The translations under genes and the position numbers were made by a program. DNA of 9,340 nucleotides from Deltaproteobacteria bacterium (GTDB lineage: Bacteria; Desulfobacterota; Desulfobacteria; Desulfobacterales; ETH-SRB1), in assembly GCA_030611115.1 (NCBI GenBank), contig JAUWQK010000036.1, forward strand, positions 1-9,340. Reading direction: 5' to 3'. Under the pieces are notes generated by a model. That model did not search any database. It saw only the letters and a list, made by a program, of their open reading frames with translations, and had not been told where the DNA came from. This document shows positions 1 through 4,903 of the stretch, piece by piece. The first letter of the stretch is position 1; the number at the start of each line of letters is the position of its first letter.

Positions 1-174
1 ATCACAAAGTGTTATTAAGTTATTTATTTCAGTTGGCCCTTTTTCAACTAAAGGGATAATATGATGAGCTTGAACTTGAACGGTTACTTTAGAAGGGTAT
101 ATTTTCCCGTGGTAGTCACCGCATATTTGACATTGATAATAGTCTATTTGTTTTCTTGTTTTTCTGGTACTCAT
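1..174 (-). CDS. HNH endonuclease, N-terminal part (3' end off window)
   Basis: Reading leftward from an ATG at 174-172, 58 codons stay open to the window edge. The protein has a C-x2-C pair (Cys15, Cys18), then AHHIIPL (His37-His38), then EKGPTEINNLITLCD ending in Cys57. This is the HNH nuclease pattern (pfam HNH type): zinc knuckle, the first catalytic His inside HHIxPL, and an N-L-x-x-L-C segment that normally continues as x-x-C-H just beyond the edge. The enzyme should be a small metal-dependent DNA nuclease. The lysine/arginine-rich start (STRKTRKQ) suits DNA contact. No clear Shine-Dalgarno precedes the ATG. The frame is open back to a stop at 253-255, with a weaker GTG at 192-190 as an alternative start. 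Position and orientation are those of the first cassette of an integron whose integrase is the divergent gene at 345. The cassette reading and any defence or toxin role are inference, since the C-terminus and any attC are not visible. Confidence 0.82.
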   Translation of the reverse strand, partial: MSTRKTRKQIDYYQCQICGDYHGKIYPSKVTVQVQAHHIIPLVEKGPTEINNLITLCD

Positions 175-245
175 AAAATTTAATTTATTCACATAACAAT
201 TAGTCTGTGAACATTCACTATTTTTTAGAATAACAATTATTATAT

Positions 246-252
246 ATTTAAC
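246..252 (-). other. Candidate attI core site (GTTRRRY match)
   Basis: On the minus strand the heptamer GTTAAAT matches the integron recombination core GTTRRRY, with exchange expected after the G. It is the only match in the spacer, points toward the HNH gene and lies 71 nt from that gene's ATG, as expected for attI followed by a first cassette. In DNA this AT-rich a chance match in 170 nt is not rare (roughly one in six by composition), and the flanking attI direct repeats known from class 1 integrons are not recognisable. The call rests mainly on position next to intI. Confidence 0.3.
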
Positions 253-263
253 CTAATAAATAA

Positions 264-292
264 TTGACATTTAATCAAGTGGTTATTATGAA
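264..292 (+). promoter_or_regulatory. Possible sigma-70 promoter for the integrase gene
   Basis: A perfect -35 word TTGACA (264-269) is followed after 17 nt by TATGAA (287-292), four of six matches to TATAAT. Initiation would fall near 299, giving a leader of about 45 nt before the intI ATG. I saw no convincing LexA-type operator; the 12-nt palindrome at 207-218 lies upstream and does not match a LexA box I know. Confidence 0.35.
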
Positions 293-344
293 CTAATTAT
301 AAAAAATTGATTCGTATAAGTATTTATTTGACAGAAAAAATCTT

Positions 345-1619
345 ATGAAAAAAAATAATTCAAACAGTTTTAAAGAATTTCTTATCAATGATAAAAATAT
401 ACCTAATAAAAATATCATATTTTATCAAGTATGGGTAAATAAATTCTTATCATTTTATCAAAAGAATTTGAAAGCGGTTAAATATGATAACATTAAAGCG
501 TTTCTTGATAAACTGGAATCAGAGGGGAAAGAAGACTGGCAGATCAGGCAGGCTTACAGGTCTATAAAATTTTTTCTGGAAGACTTTATGCGCCTGACTA
601 TTGATTTTACTGAAAACCCGAAGGATGAATCTTCCGGTAAACCTGTAAAAAATCCTGCGACATGGAAGGATGCTTTTTCAAAATTTATCAATGAAATTCG
701 TTTTCAACACCTTGCATATAGCACGGAAAAAACTTACAGATCATGGATCAGGCGTTTTGTTGGATTCTGCAATAATGCTCCTCCGAGAACTATTCAGTCT
801 TCTCATGTGAAAAAATTCCTTGTTCATCTGGCTGTGGAAGGAAACGTAAGTTCATCCACCCAAAACCAGGCATTTAATGCTTTACTGTTTTTATTCAGAT
901 ACGTTCTTGAAAAAGAGTTTGATGTAAGTGACAATGTCATTCGGGCAAAAAAAAGTGGTAGAATTCCGGTTGTTTTCAGCAGAAAAGAGATAAAGAAGCT
1001 TTTTAAGCATTATCCTGAACAATATCTACTTCATGTAAAACTGATTTATGGTTGTGGTCTCAGCATAACAGAATGTATCAGACTTCGTGTAAAAGATCTT
1101 GATTTTGAAAACAAATCGCTAATTGTCCGTTCCGGTAAAGGAAACAAGGACAGGGTAACAACTTTGCCTGAAACACTGCATCAGCAATTGAAAAACCACC
1201 TTCTAGAAGTAAAAAAAATTCATGAATTGGATCTGGCCGCTGGAAATGGTTCTGTTTATATGCCGATGGCATTAGCAAAAAAATTTCCCAATGCTTCAAA
1301 AGAGTGGGCATGGCAGTATGTATTTCCATCAAAAAATTTAAGCCTTGATCCACGGGAAAAGATAGTAAGAAGGCACCATATAACCTCACGCGCGTTGCAG
1401 AACTCCATGAGCAGGGCCTTAAAAAAGTCAGGTATTCCCAAAAAAGCCACCATTCATACACTAAGACACAGCTTTGCCACCCATCTTCTCCAGGATGGCT
1501 ATGATATTCGAACCGTTCAGGAACAGTTGGGGCATAAAAACGTTCAAACCACTATGATATATTTACATGTATTGAAAAACCTGGAAGGCAGGGTGATCAG
1601 CCCTCTGGAAAAACTGTAA
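345..1619 (+). CDS. intI: Integron integrase (tyrosine recombinase) with extra N-terminal domain and Arg-to-Ser catalytic change
   Basis: IntI-type tyrosine recombinase, which inserts and excises gene cassettes at attI and attC sites. IntI hallmarks are the insertion with KKFPNASKEWAWQYVFPS, the REKIVRRHH stretch, and HTLRHSFATHLL followed by GYDIRTVQEQLGHKNVQTTMIYLHV. Catalytic residues visible are Lys265 (SGKGNKDR), His371 and Arg374, His397 and nucleophile Tyr406. The first catalytic arginine, in the usual G-x-G-[ML]-R-I-S-E motif (Arg146 of IntI1), is Ser240 (AGC codon) in GCGLSITE. The spacing from Ser240 to Lys265 (25 residues) equals Arg146 to Lys171 in IntI1, so the alignment is firm. 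At 424 residues it is about 85-90 longer than IntI1. Residues 1 to about 100 form an additional helical, SAM-like core-binding segment (FYQVWVNKFLSFYQKN, then EDWQIRQAYRSIKFFL) before the normal N-domain (AYSTEKTYRSWIRRFVGF). The first 40 or so codons are strongly AT-rich. No strong Shine-Dalgarno is seen; the start was kept because the extension begins there. Confidence 0.93.
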   Translation: MKKNNSNSFKEFLINDKNIPNKNIIFYQVWVNKFLSFYQKNLKAVKYDNIKAFLDKLESEGKEDWQIRQAYRSIKFFLEDFMRLTIDFTENPKDESSGKPVKNPATWKDAFSKFINEIRFQHLAYSTEKTYRSWIRRFVGFCNNAPPRTIQSSHVKKFLVHLAVEGNVSSSTQNQAFNALLFLFRYVLEKEFDVSDNVIRAKKSGRIPVVFSRKEIKKLFKHYPEQYLLHVKLIYGCGLSITECIRLRVKDLDFENKSLIVRSGKGNKDRVTTLPETLHQQLKNHLLEVKKIHELDLAAGNGSVYMPMALAKKFPNASKEWAWQYVFPSKNLSLDPREKIVRRHHITSRALQNSMSRALKKSGIPKKATIHTLRHSFATHLLQDGYDIRTVQEQLGHKNVQTTMIYLHVLKNLEGRVISPLEKL

Positions 1620-1651
1620 GTGTGCGGCATTCAGAAGCCTGTTATCATGAT

Positions 1652-2455
1652 TTAGCTATCTGGATTTTCCCAGTACTTTTCCAGAAATATTAAAGAAGTA
1701 TTTAAATTATCAAAGGAAAAAACCTCCAGAGACACAACCCCATAATATCTTTTTAATATCCCGATAATTTGGTCCACCTGCTCTAATGACAGCTTGCTTA
1801 ATAAAATATGATCTTGTTTATTTTCAACACCATGTAGATGAATTATTGAAGTATTGCTTGAATGCTTATCGAACACTTTTTTAACATCAAATCCATTGAC
1901 CAAAAGGTGGCCGATATCAATACAGACTGAAAGTTTAAAGGCTTTTATTATTTCTTCAAGCCACTCAAAAGGATACGCCAGAGTTTCAATTGAAATCGCA
2001 TGGCTTTTTATTCCTGTGGCGATAAGTTTTTCAATGCCGGCTGCCGCAAAATCCTGCCAAATTTTCAGGCCATCACCATCAAAGGAGGTTTTACCACAGG
2101 GAAGGTGAAGGGTATAGGTTGAAGGCGCAAGTACATATGTCAGGTCAAATATTCTTTTGATTATATTTGCAGACTTTGATCGTGCAATGGGATCTATATC
2201 TGTTAACCATATGTCTATGGGCAAATGAACATTATATGTCAAATCAAACTGTTCTGCCAATAGTGCCAGTTCATTGATTTCCTGACTGGTTGGCAGGCTG
2301 TTAATATTGCCTTCAAATAATAAAAGCTCGATTTCATCAAGATAAGGGGCCAGCATTTTAACATTTGGAATAATATGATCAGGATATATATATGATGTGG
2401 TGCAAAGCTTGAATGGATATGCGTGCTTGTATGATTTTAAAAGACTTGGATACAT
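1652..2455 (-). CDS. cbiR: CbiR-like cobamide-remodelling phosphodiesterase (AP endonuclease 2 fold)
   Basis: A 267-residue protein of the sugar phosphate isomerase/AP endonuclease family 2 TIM-barrel superfamily. Candidate metal ligands lie on successive strands: His77 (YNVHLP), His117 (LHLPCG), Glu157 (SIETL), Asp180 and His183 (CIDIGH), His206/His208 (IHLHGV), His216 and Glu244 (SLEVF). The N-terminal PFKLCTTSYIYPDHIIPNV resembles the start of CbiR proteins. CbiR hydrolyses the nucleotide loop of cobamides at the phosphoribosyl bond, so imported cobamides can be rebuilt with the cell's preferred lower ligand. That assignment fits its place as last gene of an operon with cobS, cobU and btuFCD: the CbiR product re-enters at CobU. 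The gene converges on intI with 32 nt between stops and no visible terminator hairpin. The ATG at 2455 lacks a clear ribosome site and follows a heptamer repeat. Superfamily membership is firm; the CbiR identity is inferred from sequence feel and context, and another metal-dependent hydrolase or isomerase is the alternative. Confidence 0.78.
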   Translation of the reverse strand: MYPSLLKSYKHAYPFKLCTTSYIYPDHIIPNVKMLAPYLDEIELLLFEGNINSLPTSQEINELALLAEQFDLTYNVHLPIDIWLTDIDPIARSKSANIIKRIFDLTYVLAPSTYTLHLPCGKTSFDGDGLKIWQDFAAAGIEKLIATGIKSHAISIETLAYPFEWLEEIIKAFKLSVCIDIGHLLVNGFDVKKVFDKHSSNTSIIHLHGVENKQDHILLSKLSLEQVDQIIGILKRYYGVVSLEVFSFDNLNTSLIFLEKYWENPDS

Positions 2456-2463
2456 AATAAGTA

Positions 2464-2484
2464 ACGGTTTACGGTTTACGGTTC
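2464..2484. repeat. Tandem heptamer ACGGTTT (three copies)
   Basis: Three head-to-tail 7-nt units in the 51-nt gap between cobS and the cbiR-like gene: ACGGTTT, ACGGTTT, ACGGTTC. The array sits just upstream of the cbiR-like start, where its Shine-Dalgarno region would be expected. The same heptamer family recurs in both orientations in the cobU/cobS gap (3259-3334). Confidence 0.85.
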
Positions 2485-2506
2485 AGCTTTCCGCCGTGAC
2501 CGTCAA

Positions 2507-3235
2507 TCATTGCCAGACTCCTATTGAAACCATTAAAAACAACGATGATTCTAAAACCTCGGTCATAGCCCCCATCATATCACCTGTAATACATCCGATA
2601 CGTCTTTTGTAATAAAGCAAGATGGATGCAGTTATAATGACAAAAACAAGGTTGAGCCACAACCCTGTCCATCCTAAAAAAATCGAAATAGATAAGGGAA
2701 TAAGCAATCCCCAGAAAGCGGAAAGCTTCAGAGTTTCTCCGAAAAAAGCATGGCCTGTGCCGCCTTCAGGCCTTCCGTATTCAAGAAACTTTATTCCAAA
2801 AATCATACCTGCCCTTGCATAGGCGGGTATAATTATAAGCAGAAGACTTCGGTGAGCATCAAGCCCCATAATGCCGCCATATTTAATGGCCAATCCGCAG
2901 ACAATTGCAACAAGCCCCATTACTCCGATCCTGCTGTCTTTCATGATGGCAAGCGCCTTTTCTTTAGGTCTGTGCCCAAAGAGACCGTCCGCAGTATCAC
3001 CCAAACCATCCAGGTGAAATGAACCGGTTAAAACAACAAGAAATATAACATCCAGAACCGCAACAACCTGCTTTGGCCACAGCATTAAAGCCAGGCTGTC
3101 AAAAATTGCAACCATCAGTCCCAGAATAATACCCACCAACGGAAAAAACGGGATCATTCCTTTGGCGTCAAATATTTTTGGCTTGCCAATAGGCAATATG
3201 GTTAAAAATTGTATTGCGGAAATCAGCTTTTTCAT
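2507..3235 (-). CDS. cobS: Adenosylcobinamide-GDP ribazoletransferase (cobalamin synthase)
   Basis: CobS, an integral membrane enzyme that joins adenosylcobinamide-GDP to alpha-ribazole (or its phosphate), releasing GMP and forming adenosylcobalamin (or its phosphate). Family motifs in order: an N-terminal QFLTILPI with FFPLVG at 30-35, HLDGLGDTADG at 74-84 (acidic metal-binding motif), IMKDSRIG at 97-104, and GCITGDMMGA at 214-223. The remainder is mostly hydrophobic helices, and 242 residues is normal for the family. Start is ATG at 3235; no strong Shine-Dalgarno is seen. It lies downstream of cobU after a 104-nt repeat-bearing gap and upstream of the cbiR-like gene. It completes the last step of nucleotide-loop assembly for corrinoids delivered by BtuFCD. 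Confidence 0.95.
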   Translation of the reverse strand: MKKLISAIQFLTILPIGKPKIFDAKGMIPFFPLVGIILGLMVAIFDSLALMLWPKQVVAVLDVIFLVVLTGSFHLDGLGDTADGLFGHRPKEKALAIMKDSRIGVMGLVAIVCGLAIKYGGIMGLDAHRSLLLIIIPAYARAGMIFGIKFLEYGRPEGGTGHAFFGETLKLSAFWGLLIPLSISIFLGWTGLWLNLVFVIITASILLYYKRRIGCITGDMMGAMTEVLESSLFLMVSIGVWQ

Positions 3236-3258
3236 AAATTACTTTTATACTAACCGTT

Positions 3259-3334
3259 CAGAGTTAGCAGTTAACGGTTGCCGGTTGATCAAAACATAAA
3301 ACCGTGAACTGTAAACCGACAACCGTAAACCGTT
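3259..3334. repeat. Inverted pair of heptamer arrays (AACSGTT family)
   Basis: The cobU/cobS gap carries two opposed heptamer arrays. Left, 3259-3286: four units ending in GTT (CAGAGTT, AGCAGTT, AACGGTT, GCCGGTT). Right, 3300-3334: five units beginning with AAC (AACCGTG, AACTGTA, AACCGAC, AACCGTA, AACCGTT). Left 3274-3286 and right 3314-3326 are complementary at 12 of 13 positions, with a 27-nt loop, so a hairpin in the cobU-cobS transcript is possible. The consensus unit AACSGTT is itself palindromic around its middle base. No U-run follows on the minus strand, so an intrinsic terminator is unlikely. Confidence 0.8.
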
Positions 3335-3339
3335 ACCTT

Positions 3340-3867
3340 TTATACATTTTCTTTTATCGTTACGGGAATACCGGCCACCATCCAGATTACCCTGTCAGAA
3401 CATGCCGCGACATTCTGGTTAACAATACCTGCTGCATCCCTGAATAGTCTGGCAAGCCTGTTTTCCGGGACTATGCCTGTTCCAACTTCATTTGACACCA
3501 TGATAACCGGGCACTGTGCGTCTTTAAGTGACCTGGTCAGACGCAGAGCTGCTTCAGATATATCCAGGTCATTATTATCCAGGATAAGATTGCTGATCCA
3601 GAGTGTCAGGCAATCTACAAGTATTAAATCACTTTTCCGGCTGTACTCGATTATTGCTTCCGGCAGACGGATTGGGACTTCTATGGTTGACCAGCCCTTG
3701 CCTCTTTCTTCCTTGTGGCGTGCAACACGCATTTCCATTTCTTTATCTTTTGGAACACAAGTCGCAATAAAAAGCCTTCTGTCTCCTGAAACCTGTTTCG
3801 CCAGTTTTAGAGCATATCTGCTCTTACCGCTCCTGCATCCGCCGATTACTAATACTATTTCTTTCAC
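3340..3867 (-). CDS. cobU: Adenosylcobinamide kinase / adenosylcobinamide-phosphate guanylyltransferase
   Basis: Bifunctional CobU (CobP): phosphorylates adenosylcobinamide, then transfers GMP from GTP to give adenosylcobinamide-GDP, the CobS substrate. P-loop GGCRSGKS at 9-16. His51, in ARHKEERGKGWSTIE, is the conserved histidine of the guanylylation segment. Next come VDCLTLWISNL (84-94), the signature SNEVGTGIVPENRLARLFRDAAGIVNQ (125-151) in a near-canonical form, and the terminal VAGIPVTIK. Length 175 is typical. Translation starts at GTG (3867-3865): an in-frame TAG lies only three codons upstream, and AGGA (3878-3875) sits 7 nt before the GTG. CobU accepts either salvaged cobinamide or the phosphate that CbiR action would release. 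The 245-nt gap to btuD upstream makes a separate promoter possible, but none is evident. Confidence 0.96.
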   Translation of the reverse strand: MKEIVLVIGGCRSGKSRYALKLAKQVSGDRRLFIATCVPKDKEMEMRVARHKEERGKGWSTIEVPIRLPEAIIEYSRKSDLILVDCLTLWISNLILDNNDLDISEAALRLTRSLKDAQCPVIMVSNEVGTGIVPENRLARLFRDAAGIVNQNVAACSDRVIWMVAGIPVTIKENV

Positions 3868-3874
3868 AGTACTG

Positions 3875-3878
3875 TCCT
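3875..3878 (-). promoter_or_regulatory. Ribosome binding site fixing the cobU GTG start
   Basis: AGGA on the minus strand, 7 nt before the GTG at 3867. With the in-frame TAG at 3879-3877 immediately upstream, it supports the GTG as the true cobU start. Confidence 0.6.
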
Positions 3879-3930
3879 AATCCGCCATACTGGGTTGTTT
3901 TGAAAGATAAACGTCGAACAGATTAAAAGA

Positions 3931-4057
3931 TAAACATCCAACATCGAACATCCAACATCGAATTTTGAATAAGGTATTCTGTCAATTTATAAACCGGCGG
4001 AGCAAAGCGATTTCATCATTCGATGTTCAACGTTCGATGTTCGATGTTGGACGTTTA
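3931..4057. repeat. Long inverted repeat built of heptamers (AACATCG / CGATGTT)
   Basis: The 245-nt gap between btuD and cobU (3868-4112) holds a second pair of opposed heptamer arrays. Left arm 3933-3960 is four perfect units: AACATCC, AACATCG, AACATCC, AACATCG. Right arm 4021-4055 is five: CGATGTT, CAACGTT, CGATGTT, CGATGTT, GGACGTT. The right arm reversed matches the left arm almost base for base over about 32 nt, except for one extra 7-nt unit. The spacer is about 57 nt (3963-4019) with no recognisable gene. A shorter related pair (AACGTCG, AACAGAT) lies at 3910-3923. The transcript could form a long hairpin between btuD and cobU. A T-run (4058-4064) follows the right arm on the plus strand, but no plus-strand gene leads into it. 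Confidence 0.85.
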
Positions 4058-4092
4058 TTTTTTTCAGTCCTTCCTGCCCCTGATCCCTGCAA

Positions 4093-4127
4093 CAATCTTC
4101 AATTTTCAATTTTCAATTTTCAATCTT
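4093..4127. repeat. Tandem heptamer CAATTTT (five units), overlapping the btuD 3' end
   Basis: Five head-to-tail 7-nt units: CAATCTT, CAATTTT, CAATTTT, CAATTTT, CAATCTT. On the minus strand this reads as repeats of AAAATTG. The last 15 nt of btuD (4127-4113), including its TGA stop at 4115-4113, lie inside the array, so the repeat encodes the final KIEN of BtuD and its stop. This is a third heptamer family, different in sequence from those at 2464, 3259-3334 and 3931-4057. Confidence 0.85.
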
Positions 4128-4901
4128 TTGGGGCACCAGCGTAATACGTGGAAATTTTCCCAGCGGACTCTCATCAACCAGCAACCTGCATCCATAGGTT
4201 GCCTCCAGTCTGTGCAAGGTAAGCACTTCCTGCGGCAGCCCAAGACTGACCGCCTGCCCCCTGTTCAGCAAAAGCAGCCGGTCTCCATACATTGCAGCAA
4301 GATTCAAATCATGAGATACCATAATAATGGTAATTCCTTTTTCCCGCTTCAACCTGTCCATCAAATCCATTATTTTTACCTGATGGGCAAGATCCAGTGA
4401 TGCAGTAGGCTCATCCAGAAGTATAATCTGCGGTTCCTGGCAGATGGCTCTTGCTATAAAAACCCGCTGTCGTTCTCCCCCGCTAAGCTGGTTCAGCTTT
4501 CGATGCGCAAGATGCTTAACTTCGGTAAAATTCATAGCCTGTTTTGCAAGTTTAATATCCTCTTCCTTTTCCAGCCCAAATATTCCAAGATGGGGCGAAC
4601 GCCCCATAAGAACCATCTCGGTAACACTAAAAGGAAAATCAACCGGAAACATCTGCGGGACAAAGGCAATTATCTTTGACAAATCCTTCCGGTTGTAGCT
4701 TTGTATGGAACGACCAAAAATCTCCACCCTGCCCTCTTGACAATTCAGGATTCCCGAAACCGCATTCATCAAAGTGGTCTTGCCCGACCCATTGGGGCCG
4801 ATTATGATAAAAAAATCACCCTCGCAAACACTAAAGGAAAGATTCTTTAAAACAGGATTGTCCCCGTAATAATAACTTATGTTCTTTATATCAACTGCCA
4901 T
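4113..4901 (-). CDS. btuD: Corrinoid ABC transporter ATP-binding protein
   Basis: Cytoplasmic ATPase of a BtuCDF/FecCDE-type importer; it powers transport through BtuC. Motifs in order: Walker A GPNGSGKT at 35-42, Q-loop Gln83, ABC signature LSGGERQ at 139-145, Walker B IILLDEP at 159-165 with D-loop SLD, and switch His197 in VSHDLN. The block VTEMVLMGRSPHLG (93-106) is typical of the iron-siderophore/B12 ATPase subfamily. The 262 residues match the family. Start ATG lies 2 nt after the btuC stop with only a weak Shine-Dalgarno, suggesting translational coupling. The last four codons and stop fall in a heptamer repeat, so the C-terminal tail probably differs from relatives. Sequence alone does not separate B12 from siderophore or heme ATPases; the neighbours cobU, cobS and the cbiR-like gene make corrinoid the likely substrate. 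Confidence 0.92.
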   Translation of the reverse strand: MAVDIKNISYYYGDNPVLKNLSFSVCEGDFFIIIGPNGSGKTTLMNAVSGILNCQEGRVEIFGRSIQSYNRKDLSKIIAFVPQMFPVDFPFSVTEMVLMGRSPHLGIFGLEKEEDIKLAKQAMNFTEVKHLAHRKLNQLSGGERQRVFIARAICQEPQIILLDEPTASLDLAHQVKIMDLMDRLKREKGITIIMVSHDLNLAAMYGDRLLLLNRGQAVSLGLPQEVLTLHRLEATYGCRLLVDESPLGKFPRITLVPQKIEN

Positions 4902-4903
4902 AT

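Larger units (their letters stand above)
175..344. other. AT-rich divergent spacer, probable attI/promoter region
   Basis: This 170-nt gap between the leftward HNH gene and the rightward integrase is about 18% G+C by hand count, far below the corrinoid operon to the right. In an integron this is where attI and the intI and cassette promoters lie. Seen here are one integron core-like heptamer on the minus strand (246-252), a TTGACA/TATGAA pair facing intI (264-292), a second TTGACA at 328-333 too close to the intI ATG to serve it, a perfect TATAAT on the minus strand at 239-244 without a good -35 partner, and a 12-nt palindrome GTGAACATTCAC at 207-218. No second core site or attC-like pair was found. 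Such AT-rich DNA produces promoter-like words by chance, so individual calls are weak. Confidence 0.5.

Noticed and set aside
207..218. Palindrome GTGAACATTCAC as a LexA/SOS operator for intI
   Set aside because: It does not fit the CTGT-N8-ACAG or GAAC-N4-GTTC boxes known to me and lies upstream of the proposed promoter. It is kept only as a note in the spacer entry.
1078..1461. Minus-strand open frame opposite intI
   Set aside because: Antisense to the conserved integrase core; the composition is unlike a protein and there is no ribosome site.
1620..1651. Possible terminator hairpin GGCATTCAGAAGCC between intI and the cbiR-like gene
   Set aside because: The complementary halves leave a one-base loop with a mismatch, and no T-run follows directly.
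3931..4064. CRISPR array or intrinsic terminator reading of the repeats
   Set aside because: The units are contiguous 7-mers without unique spacers. The only T-run follows the hairpin on the plus strand, where no gene ends.
3868..4112. Cobalamin riboswitch or B12 box upstream of cobU
   Set aside because: No B12-box-like GCCACTG or conserved riboswitch core on the minus strand; the gap is filled by heptamer arrays.
4023..4400. Plus-strand open frame of 125 codons starting MFNVRCSMLDV
   Set aside because: Its start is a translation of the heptamer array at 4021-4055 and the remainder is antisense to btuD. It has no coding signature of its own.
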